A DNA stretch of 5,538 nucleotides, taken from NCBI GenBank assembly GCA_007127275.1, contig SKZP01000681.1, positions 1-5,538 on the forward strand. Reading direction: 5' to 3'. Each line of letters starts with the position of its first letter. Positions within the stretch are counted from its first letter, which is position 1. Shown one piece after another: positions 1 to 5,538 of this stretch. The translations under genes and the position numbers were made by a program. Source of the stretch: Planctomycetota bacterium (lineage in GTDB: Bacteria > Planctomycetota > UBA8742 > SKZP01). The notes below the pieces were generated by a model that did no database searches, was not told where the DNA came from, and saw only the letters and a program-made list of their open reading frames with translations.

Positions 1-1245
1 GAGCACAAGACCGAACGCCTCCTCGCGCAACAGCAACGCAGACTCGTGGCTCGTCACGCCCGGCACCCAAAGCGGACACGTCCCTGCGCCTTGCTGCGCC
101 GGCGCAAGCGACTCCGCCTCCGGCAGCGCGGCAAACGCCTGGCGGCGCTTGTCGGCCCCGGGGTAAAAGTGCTGTACCTCGGCGAAGCGGGCCAAATGAG
201 CACGCACCCGCGAAAGGAACGCCTCGCGTTGCGGCCAGCTTGCGTCGGTGACAATCAGTTGTGGCGAAGCACAGGTGTGCCCCGCGTTGGCAAGCTTCGC
301 CGCGACAATCTGCCCGGCATGATGATCCAGGTCGCGCTCGCTCCAGCGTCCCGGCACGACAATCACCGGGCTCACCCCGCCCAGTTCCGCCTCGACCGGT
401 TTGTCGAGCCGCGGAGCGCCAGTCGCTTCATCCACGTCGGCAACGCGGCGGTACGCCTCCTGGCTGCCGGTCAACAGCACCGCATCCACCGCCTGGTGAC
501 GCACCAGCCGCTCACCCACCTCGGCACCGCCGTAGACGAACGCGACGTACCCCGCCTCGACCAGCGGCGCGAGCACGCGCTCAAGCATCTGCGCATTCGC
601 TTCGTTGACCGGGTTCGGTTTGTAGGCAACGACCTGGCCGTCTACGAACAGCTTGGAGAGTAAATCCACCGGCGCGTCGTAGTTGCCCGGCGCAAACACG
701 GCGCAAACACCCGGCTTCGCCTCCGAGGGCGCCTGCTGACGAATCTCGCGCTCGCTCGGCTCGAGCCACACCTCGCCCCGAAAGCCCGGCGCGAACGCCC
801 AGTCGCGCGTGCTTGCGGGAAGCACCACGGCGACGCGTTGGCCGTTGGGCGCGGTACGCTCCTCCAAGGGCCGGGGTGGCACGCCGTGGCGGATCAAGTG
901 CTCATACGTGCCAATCAGCGAGTTCACGCACATCCCGAGCATGGCCGGGCCAATTTGCCACAGCGCCGGCACAAGCCCCTGCGCACTCGCCGCGTGCTCG
1001 TTGGCGCCCCAGCCGCGGCTTTCCGCCTGTACCTCCACCCACTGTTCGGCAAGCGCGTCGGCACGTTCGCGCACTGCATACAACAGCGCGAGCTTCTCCT
1101 TCAGCGCCAAGGCCGCCCAGTCGAGGCTGCGCGCGGCAAGCCGCTCAAGCACCTCGTCGAGGTTCACAGATCCGTCACGCTGGCGCGCAAGCTCCTCCGC
1201 TTGCCGTGCTTCCTCCGCGTGGTTGAAGCGTGCACCGGGGGACAT
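1..1245 (-). CDS. Aldehyde dehydrogenase superfamily protein, C-terminus cut by window edge
   Basis: This frame is open from an ATG at 1245-1243 to the window edge, giving 415 residues with no stop. Aldehyde dehydrogenase (ALDH) landmarks appear in the expected order. Lys209 in YKPNPVNEAN matches the cofactor-binding lysine. LLTGS at about 258-261 matches the Rossmann glycine turn. Glu287 in EAELGGVSPVIVV matches the general base, and Cys325 in NAGHTCASPQ the catalytic nucleophile. EEAFGLVL at 408-415 matches the cofactor-binding E-x-F-G motif. The Glu-Cys gap (38) is close to that of classical ALDHs (34). By family, the enzyme would oxidise an aldehyde to an acid or acyl product with NAD(P)+; the substrate cannot be read from the sequence. 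The N-terminal part is longer than in classical ALDHs, and His-Thr before the cysteine replaces the usual Gln-x. It resembles a long, divergent ALDH subgroup I recall with the phrase ELGxVSPVIVVPG. No signal peptide is visible, so it is probably cytoplasmic. Roughly the last fifth or more lies outside. Family assignment is firm; activity is not. Confidence 0.9.
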   Translation of the reverse strand, partial: MSPGARFNHAEEARQAEELARQRDGSVNLDEVLERLAARSLDWAALALKEKLALLYAVRERADALAEQWVEVQAESRGWGANEHAASAQGLVPALWQIGPAMLGMCVNSLIGTYEHLIRHGVPPRPLEERTAPNGQRVAVVLPASTRDWAFAPGFRGEVWLEPSEREIRQQAPSEAKPGVCAVFAPGNYDAPVDLLSKLFVDGQVVAYKPNPVNEANAQMLERVLAPLVEAGYVAFVYGGAEVGERLVRHQAVDAVLLTGSQEAYRRVADVDEATGAPRLDKPVEAELGGVSPVIVVPGRWSERDLDHHAGQIVAAKLANAGHTCASPQLIVTDASWPQREAFLSRVRAHLARFAEVQHFYPGADKRRQAFAALPEAESLAPAQQGAGTCPLWVPGVTSHESALLLREEAFGLVL

Positions 1246-1249
1246 CTCG

Positions 1250-1256
1250 CCTCCTT
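1250..1256 (-). promoter_or_regulatory. Shine-Dalgarno site of the aldehyde dehydrogenase gene
   Basis: Read on the minus strand, AAGGAGG lies four bases before the ATG at 1245. The near-perfect anti-16S match supports this ATG as the start. The spacing is slightly shorter than the usual five to nine bases. Confidence 0.75.
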
Positions 1257-1348
1257 GCGGCCGGGCATGCGGAGCCAGCCGTGGCTGTAGAAAGGTTGCA
1301 TGATTCGCCGCTGTTCAACTCGCGTTCCCTGCCACGTCCGCCACCAAA

Positions 1349-1381
1349 CTCGTCTGACGGCAAAGCTCGTCTGACGGCAAA
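1349..1381. repeat. Two-copy tandem repeat, 17-bp period, possible operator
   Basis: CTCGTCTGACGGCAAA occurs at 1349-1364 and again, identically, at 1366-1381, separated by one G. Each copy contains the dyad CGTC-T-GACG. Identical copies with an internal dyad, lying about 100-140 bp upstream of the aldehyde dehydrogenase start, are compatible with a dimeric regulator binding twice. The 17-bp step is not a whole number of helical turns, so the two sites would face different sides of the DNA. It could equally be a simple slippage duplication. Confidence 0.6.
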
Positions 1382-1474
1382 CTCCCGTGCCACGTTAACG
1401 CGCCAGGTGCACGACTTCATTCCGCCCCACGAAGAGCCGTGCATCCCGCAGACGAAGAAGTCGGGCAGAAGCTT

Positions 1475-1547
1475 ACGGGCCGCGGCCCGTGGGTTCCTGT
1501 ACTCGGTGACGCGCCCCCCGCGGGCTGCGGGCTGCAGCCCGTGGGCT
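1475..1547. repeat. Pair of related GC-rich palindromes (REP-like)
   Basis: A perfect 16-bp palindrome, ACGGGCCGCGGCCCGT, lies at 1475-1490. A perfect 14-bp palindrome, CGGGCTGCAGCCCG, lies at 1528-1541. Extended copies at 1475-1495 and 1527-1547 match at 17 of 21 positions, both ending GCCCGTGGG then T/C and T. Two of the differences (C to T at position 7, G to A at position 10) are symmetric and keep the palindrome intact. This suggests a repeated symmetric element, such as an intergenic repeat family or a binding site, rather than chance. The second copy is preceded by a partial direct repeat of CGGGCTG and by the small palindrome CCCGCGGG at 1517-1524. Neither copy has a T-run, so they are not obvious terminators. 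Confidence 0.6.
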
Positions 1548-1678
1548 TGTAGAATCCACAATTCCCTGTCTACGGGAAGCTCGCCACGAAGCGGGAAGGG
1601 GCGGGAGCGCAAGGAGGTTATCTGAGGGAGTGCCGAACTTGCGGAGCGCAGTCGTCGAAAAGGAGCCGCGAACACGTC

Positions 1679-2101
1679 ATGCCCACACCCGCCGCAAAGC
1701 ATGCGCCAGAGCATCACAAGCACGTCGCCGAGACGCTGCCGTATCTTCGTGACGCCGTATACCCCGCGGTGCGCGAGCAACTTCTCGAGTGGGCCCGCGA
1801 CCGCGCGGCGCCGCAAGTGTTGCTACTACGTCTCGAGGCATTGCCGGAGCGCCGCTACGACCACGAAGCGCAAGTAACCGAGGCGCTTCGGCGGCTACCG
1901 GCCGACCCACGCGACACCTTCGAATTGCCATTGCTCAACTACGACGAATTGGCCACGGAAGAGATCACTCGCGCGCTCGACTCGCTGACCGAAGCGCAGG
2001 TCCGCAAGGTTTACGACCACGAGAAGCAAACCAAGCGGCGCCTCGTCATCCTGCACGCCTGCGAGCACCGCATGCACGAAAAGTTGACGCCACCGCAGTG
2101 A
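1679..2101 (+). CDS. DUF2795-type small protein (hypothetical)
   Basis: Intact 140-residue protein, hydrophilic and mostly helical, with no signal peptide or membrane segment. Residues about 16-72 resemble DUF2795, a short domain of unknown function: the run from YPAVREQLLEWA to LEALPERRYDHEAQV fits that family's pattern of YPA..E.L...A ending LP.R.Y.....V. Residues about 82-134 (ELPLLNYDELATEEITRALD, then VRKVYDHEKQTKRR) match a helical module I recall in bacterial proteins, of the form P..YDELT..EI...L..L....L..V..YE...K.R. The two modules are known to occur together; the function is unknown, and nucleic-acid binding by the second is only a guess. The ATG is the only in-frame start after the last upstream structure. 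AGGAG at 1661-1665 is the nearest ribosome site, but its 13-base spacing is long, so translation may be weak. The gene stands alone on its strand and diverges from the aldehyde dehydrogenase gene. Confidence 0.8.
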   Translation: MPTPAAKHAPEHHKHVAETLPYLRDAVYPAVREQLLEWARDRAAPQVLLLRLEALPERRYDHEAQVTEALRRLPADPRDTFELPLLNYDELATEEITRALDSLTEAQVRKVYDHEKQTKRRLVILHACEHRMHEKLTPPQ

Positions 2102-2167
2102 CCCTCGAACGCCAGTGAGAATTCACCGTTGAGGCGAGTAGCCCTTCAAGAATGATTTCGTGGGTGA

Positions 2168-2234
2168 GGCGTCACGAGCGAGACCCAGCAGCGCTGCTTT
2201 GCACGTCGCTCTACCCTCGAACACGAGTGACGCC
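2168..2234. repeat. Intergenic imperfect inverted repeat, possible RNA structure
   Basis: GGCGTCAC (2168-2175) is the exact complement of GTGACGCC (2227-2234). Directly inside the left arm, GAGCGA (2176-2181) pairs with TCGCTC (2206-2211). A 12-bp perfect palindrome, AGCAGCGCTGCT (2187-2198), sits at the centre. Together these can form a branched hairpin with a 15-base bulge on the right. It lies 66 bases after the DUF2795 stop codon without a T-run. It could be a factor-dependent 3' end, a dispersed repeat or chance in GC-rich DNA. Confidence 0.4.
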
Positions 2235-2293
2235 GCGGCCTGGGTCCGCTTGCACAACGACGAACACGAACACCAAAAAGTAGCGTCGAGCCC

Positions 2294-2322
2294 TTGCACG
2301 AATCTCGCCCCGTGCGTATTAA
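2294..2322 (+). promoter_or_regulatory. Candidate sigma-70 promoter for tRNA-Ser
   Basis: TTGCAC (2294-2299) and TATTAA (2317-2322) are separated by 17 bases, the optimal spacing. They match the -35 and -10 consensus at 3 and 4 of 6 positions. A GC-rich stretch, CGGGGGC, follows the -10; such discriminators are typical of stable-RNA promoters under growth-rate control. Transcription would begin near 2329, leaving a leader of roughly 45 bases for removal by RNase P. No better candidate lies closer to the tRNA. Confidence 0.5.
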
Positions 2323-2374
2323 CGGGGGCAGTGGTCGTTGTGAAACCGCGGCCGCAGGCCTTGGCAGGCACTTT

Positions 2375-2461
<87 letters not shown>

Positions 2462-2469
2462 TGACAGTC

Positions 2470-2510
2470 CAACGGGGATGCCCCTAAACCGGGCATCCCC
2501 GTTGTCGTTT
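2470..2510 (+). terminator. Intrinsic terminator of tRNA-Ser
   Basis: CAACGGGGATGCCC (2470-2483) pairs perfectly with GGGCATCCCCGTTG (2491-2504), a 14-bp stem with a seven-base loop. It is followed on the plus strand by TCGTTTCGG, a weak T-run. It begins nine bases after the tRNA's last base, the expected place. The minus-strand side has no T-run after the stem, so stopping the converging DUF1800 transcript here is less likely. Confidence 0.8.
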
Positions 2511-2530
2511 CGGGGTTTGCGCGGCGTTCG

Positions 2531-2593
2531 GCGTCACGGTCCGAGCAATGGCGCCGCGGCTCTGGGTGCCTCGGGAGCCTTCGCGCGTGACGC
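2531..2593. repeat. Inverted repeat between converging genes
   Basis: GCGTCACG (2531-2538) is the exact complement of CGTGACGC (2586-2593). Nested inside, CCGAG (2541-2545) can pair with CTCGG (2570-2574). The outer arms share the core GCGTCAC/GTGACGC with the inverted repeat at 2168-2234 on the other side of the tRNA; the interiors differ. Short GC-rich arms can arise by chance, so this is weak evidence of a related element. Confidence 0.35.
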
Positions 2594-2603
2594 TCAACGT
2601 TCG

Positions 2604-2662
2604 GAAGCAAGTTCCTGTCAGCTCCTACGTGGGCTTGACGTCGTAACACGAACTTGCCCTTC
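2604..2662. terminator. Possible 3' hairpin between converging genes
   Basis: GCAAGTTC (2607-2614) is the exact complement of GAACTTGC (2650-2657). GAA/TTC extends it outward past a two-base bulge. GTCAGC (2617-2622) pairs with GCTTGAC inside, leaving one T unpaired. The plus-strand side is followed by T-rich sequence (CGTTTGCCTTTTGTTTC), but no plus-strand gene ends here except the already terminated tRNA. For the minus-strand DUF1800 gene the hairpin begins 14 bases after the stop codon, yet no U-run follows. It may be a 3'-end stabiliser or a poor terminator. Confidence 0.35.
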
Positions 2663-2676
2663 GTTTGCCTTTTGTT

Positions 2677-5538
2677 TCAATGCAGGCTTGCCTCGGGTAG
2701 CTGCCCGAGCAAGGTGATGGCGAGGCCGACGCGTGCCTCCAGGGGAATCTCGGCGACCTCCTTTTCGAGGATTTCGAGCAACGCTTCACGTTGCTCCTCG
2801 GAAAGCGGCTTGCCTAGCAGCCGCACGGCGAGGCAGTCGAGCAGGCCGACGAGCCATTCGCGTGTCGGCGGCGGGTTCTCCCAGCGCACTGCGCCGTGGA
2901 AGAGGCGGTGGCGCAACTCCTCGGCGGCATTCTCGGCGAAGCGCCAGCGCTGTTGCATGCCGCTAGAGTCGAGGTAGGTCTCACCGTCCAGCGGAAAGCC
3001 GTCCGGCGAGTCTCCCGTCAGCGGAGTGCGGCTAATTGCCTGGAAGTACTCGGCGAGGAAGTAGGCGTGGCTCATGTTGCCACAACGGCCCAGGCGGTAG
3101 GCGTAGCTGAGCGGATCCGCAATGCGCTTGCCGGTATCCACTAGGAAGGTCTCGCTTTCGGCAAGCTCTGCGAGCATGACCGCGAGGTCGCCGTAGCTTT
3201 CGTGATACGCCGCGGCGAGCGTGTCGAGCACCTCTTCTGGCACCGGCGTCGAGAGGAAGCTTTTCGCGAGCTTCGTGGCGAGGTGGCGGGCGGTCTCCGG
3301 GTGGGCGAGCAACAGTTCGTGCAACGCCTCGCCGCGGTCGCGTTGCTGCTGGGCACGTTCCTGGGGCGTGCGCCCCGTGGGCGCCGCAAAGCGGTAGCCG
3401 AGCGTGACGAGTTCTTGCGGCTCATTGAGGCGCGGGTGGAAGCCGAAGCGACTCGGCCACAACGGATTCGGCGGATCCGCGAGCCCCCAGCCGCTGAGCA
3501 GTTGCGCGACGGCTTGCACGTCGGCTTGGATGTAGCCTTTGTCGACGCCGAGGGTGTGTAGCTCGAGTAATTCGCGGGCGTAGTTCTCGTTGTGCGCGCC
3601 GCGGTGGTTCGAGAAATTGTCGAGGTAGCGCATCATGGCGGGACTTGTTGCCGAGGCGCGCAGCGCATCCGCGAAGCGGCCGGGGCCGACGGCCTCCATG
3701 CGCCGCCAGTGCTCCCAAGCCAGGGGCCCGCCGAGTTCGTTGATGAAGACGCTGAAGTGGTTGAGCAGGAACTCGCTGACGCGGAAGCGTACCGGATTGC
3801 GCGTCTTGAGCCCCGTGTCGAGCAGGCGCATCCCTTTGGACCAGCCGTCGTCACCTGGAAAGCGTACCGCAGCAAGGTGCTTGCCGTGAGGCTCTGCCTC
3901 GGTATGCAGCAAGCGGGTAAGCGTTTCCTGCGGCCCGTGCAACAACATCTTTGCGAGCAAGTCCGGCTCGGGGCCGTACCCGAAGCGGTTGAGCAGATGC
4001 ACCGCATGCGCATACGGACTGGCCCCCCGCTCGTCGCGCACCCGCACGGTCACCGGGTCACTGACGCCGAGGCGATGGAAGCGGTCAATCACCGCAAGTT
4101 GCAGCTGGTGCCGGCCGGCGGGTAGGTCGCGGCCGAACGTGAAGGGAATGCAGATGCGGCCGTCGGGGCGCGGTTGCATCTCGTGGATGAGCTGGAAGGC
4201 GCCCGGAATGGGCTCGCCGTTGACTTGCACTTGCACGCCGACGACGCCTGCGGCGGCACGGACGTCGGCAACAACCGCGTCGGTTCGTGCAAGCGCGGGC
4301 GGTTCGTTCGCGTCTTCTTGCGGATACGCGAAGCGGGCGGTGGGGGTGCGCTCTTGCGGCGTTTCGGCGGCGCGGCGAAGTTCGAGCGCGGAAACGAGCA
4401 ACGTGCGGCGGCCCTCGCCGCGGCGGCCGTGCGGATTGGCGAGCGCGACGTCGACGACGTTTTCCCCTACTTCGAGCTCCACGCCCACGGAGACAAGGTG
4501 CGAGTGCCACCACCCCTCGGCATGTGCCCGGCCGAGTTCCTCGCCGTTGAGGAACACGTACGCCTCCGGCGGCCCTTCGAAGCCGTGGCCCTGCATGAAC
4601 AGCGAGACGTCGTAGCGCCCGTGCCACGCCGCCGGCAGCGTGATCCGCGCACGTTCCCGGCCGGTGAACACCATGCGGCGGCCGTCGGGGGCCTCGTCGT
4701 CGTGTGCAATGTGCATTGTCGCGCGGCCGTGCCACGCCGGCTCCGCCGCGGTGAGCCGCTTCACGCCGTCGACGTGTACGCCGACCTCTGGCGCGCCGTC
4801 CCAGCGAAAGCGTGCCGTCACCTCGTCAATGGCCGTGCCGTTGCCGTCGTCGAGCCACAAGCGCAACTCGTTGTCGCCGCGGCGCATGTCCGCCGTGCCC
4901 ACGCGAACCCGTGGCTGCTCGCTGCGCTGGCGAGAGAGCTCGCGCCCGTTGAGCTCGAGCACCGTCTCCGGCGGCAGCGTCGCCTCCCGGTTTTCGCGGC
5001 CAAGCTGTGCATGCACCTCGAAGGAGCCGTGCACCGCCGTGCCGTCGGCAAGCGGCGTGGCCAGCGCAAGGCGCGCCGAGTAGTCAGCCGGCTCGGGCAC
5101 TTCGAGCAACTCGAGTCGCGCAAGAAACAGGTAGCGGTTGAACGCCCCCTCAGCGGCGTAGTCGTTGCTGTAAAGCGGCGCAAGCCACTGCTGGCCCGGC
5201 TCGACCCAAACTGGTTTGCCGACGGGCACGCGGTGCCACGCCTCCGGCTCGACGAGGTGGCCGTGCGTCGGAAACTGCGAAGTATCCTGGTTGCGCATGA
5301 TGTGCAGGCGCGGCCCCATGCCGGCAACGGTGCTGCCGCGGGCGAGCACGGTCATCTGCACCCAGGCGCCGTGTTCGCCGGCCTCGAACGGGATGCGGCT
5401 CGGCGGCCACGTCCCGTGATGGACGACGTAGGCGCCTTCTTCAAGCTCCGGCGACTCGGCAATCCACTGCGGCTGCACCGCCGCCTCGCGCCACTCTGCA
5501 GGCAACTCGAGTTGCGCAAGCTCGACCGCCGAACGCGA
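2677..5538 (-). CDS. Large multidomain DUF1800 protein, N-terminus cut by window edge
   Basis: The frame has no stop from the right edge down to TGA at 2679-2677, leaving 953 residues. A TTG at 5505 is only an internal Leu: sense codons continue upstream, and neither a ribosome site nor a signal peptide marks it. Numbering from the edge, residues about 42-147 and 289-389 look like two related sugar-binding-type beta domains (PLYSNDY..NRYLFLARLEL and VALANP..RRTLLVSALEL). Residues 154-247 and 402-502 are beta-rich, Ig-like. The DUF1800 domain spans about 506-870, with its signature NENYARELLELHTLG at 650-664, the alpha-helical HPETARHLATKLAKSF segment, and PDGFP..WRFA near the end. A helical tail follows. 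DUF1800 has no established biochemical role. Members are usually exported and often paired with a DUF1501 gene, but none lies downstream here. An extracellular, glycan-associated role is inferred from the modules only. The signal peptide, if any, is outside the window. Confidence 0.9.
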   Translation of the reverse strand, partial: SRSAVELAQLELPAEWREAAVQPQWIAESPELEEGAYVVHHGTWPPSRIPFEAGEHGAWVQMTVLARGSTVAGMGPRLHIMRNQDTSQFPTHGHLVEPEAWHRVPVGKPVWVEPGQQWLAPLYSNDYAAEGAFNRYLFLARLELLEVPEPADYSARLALATPLADGTAVHGSFEVHAQLGRENREATLPPETVLELNGRELSRQRSEQPRVRVGTADMRRGDNELRLWLDDGNGTAIDEVTARFRWDGAPEVGVHVDGVKRLTAAEPAWHGRATMHIAHDDEAPDGRRMVFTGRERARITLPAAWHGRYDVSLFMQGHGFEGPPEAYVFLNGEELGRAHAEGWWHSHLVSVGVELEVGENVVDVALANPHGRRGEGRRTLLVSALELRRAAETPQERTPTARFAYPQEDANEPPALARTDAVVADVRAAAGVVGVQVQVNGEPIPGAFQLIHEMQPRPDGRICIPFTFGRDLPAGRHQLQLAVIDRFHRLGVSDPVTVRVRDERGASPYAHAVHLLNRFGYGPEPDLLAKMLLHGPQETLTRLLHTEAEPHGKHLAAVRFPGDDGWSKGMRLLDTGLKTRNPVRFRVSEFLLNHFSVFINELGGPLAWEHWRRMEAVGPGRFADALRASATSPAMMRYLDNFSNHRGAHNENYARELLELHTLGVDKGYIQADVQAVAQLLSGWGLADPPNPLWPSRFGFHPRLNEPQELVTLGYRFAAPTGRTPQERAQQQRDRGEALHELLLAHPETARHLATKLAKSFLSTPVPEEVLDTLAAAYHESYGDLAVMLAELAESETFLVDTGKRIADPLSYAYRLGRCGNMSHAYFLAEYFQAISRTPLTGDSPDGFPLDGETYLDSSGMQQRWRFAENAAEELRHRLFHGAVRWENPPPTREWLVGLLDCLAVRLLGKPLSEEQREALLEILEKEVAEIPLEARVGLAITLLGQLPEASLH

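Larger units (their letters stand above)
1246..1678. promoter_or_regulatory. Divergent intergenic region
   Basis: This 433-base gap separates the start codons of two divergent genes, so both promoters should lie here. I find no convincing sigma-70 promoter for either gene. On the minus strand TTGAAC at 1316-1321 is a weak -35 candidate without a good -10. On the plus strand TTGTAG at 1547-1552 has only a poor -10 partner. The region carries a tandem repeat (1349-1381) and two related palindromes (1475-1490 and 1528-1541), listed separately. An unused perfect Shine-Dalgarno string, AAGGAGGT, lies at 1611-1618. Open frames crossing the region on either strand have no supporting family resemblance. 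Confidence 0.6.

Noticed and set aside
46..663. Plus-strand open frame of 205 codons
   Set aside because: It lies wholly inside the minus-strand aldehyde dehydrogenase gene; its product is Arg/His-rich with no family resemblance, as expected of an antisense frame in high-GC DNA.
1487..1496. CCGTGGGTTC shared with the tRNA-Ser T arm (2435-2444), as a possible attachment-site copy
   Set aside because: Only ten bases match, identity ends inside the T loop and does not reach the tRNA 3' end, and no integrase is present.
1230..1625. Plus-strand open frame of 131 codons in the divergent region
   Set aside because: It runs through the tandem repeat and palindromes, begins inside the aldehyde dehydrogenase gene, and shows no recognisable domain.
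1175..1816. Minus-strand open frame of 213 codons across the intergenic region
   Set aside because: It overlaps the starts of both divergent genes, has low-complexity Arg/Ala/Gly content and no ribosome site, and is incompatible with the better supported genes.
2123..2371. Overlapping small open frames on both strands between the DUF2795 and tRNA genes
   Set aside because: Neither has a ribosome site or a recognisable domain, and they cross the inverted repeat and the candidate tRNA promoter.
5503..5505. TTG as start codon of the DUF1800 gene
   Set aside because: The frame continues open to the window edge, no Shine-Dalgarno sequence precedes it, and the following residues are not a signal peptide.

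Overview
High-GC bacterial DNA, probably chromosomal. It holds two large protein genes cut by the window edges, one small intact gene and one tRNA gene. The gene content does not fix the taxon. Large DUF1800 proteins with sugar-binding-like modules are commonest in Planctomycetota, Verrucomicrobiota, Myxococcota and Bacteroidota; DUF2795 proteins occur in several high-GC phyla; the aldehyde dehydrogenase variant resembles those I recall from Myxococcota and Actinomycetota. A planctomycete or myxobacterium-like organism is a guess. Nothing points to a phage, plasmid, insertion sequence or CRISPR array.

Layout from left to right. (a) Positions 1-1245, minus strand: the first 415 codons of an aldehyde dehydrogenase superfamily enzyme that continues past the left edge. 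(b) 1246-1678: a divergent intergenic region with a 17-bp-period tandem repeat and two related GC-rich palindromes. (c) 1679-2101, plus strand: a 140-residue DUF2795-type protein. (d) 2102-2374: a spacer with an imperfect inverted repeat and a candidate promoter for the next gene. (e) 2375-2461, plus strand: tRNA-Ser(GCT), followed by a strong hairpin terminator. (f) 2505-2676: a spacer between converging genes with two more inverted repeats. (g) 2677-5538, minus strand: the C-terminal 953 residues of a very large DUF1800 protein. About 500 residues of beta-rich modules, apparently including two sugar-binding-like domains, precede the DUF1800 domain. Its true start lies beyond the right edge.

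The genes do not form an operon. The dehydrogenase and DUF2795 genes diverge, and the tRNA and DUF1800 genes converge. No pathway links them visibly. The DUF1800 gene has no DUF1501 gene downstream, the side where that usual partner is often found. I see no convincing new multi-gene system. The points most worth following are the modular DUF1800 protein and the repeats in the divergent region.
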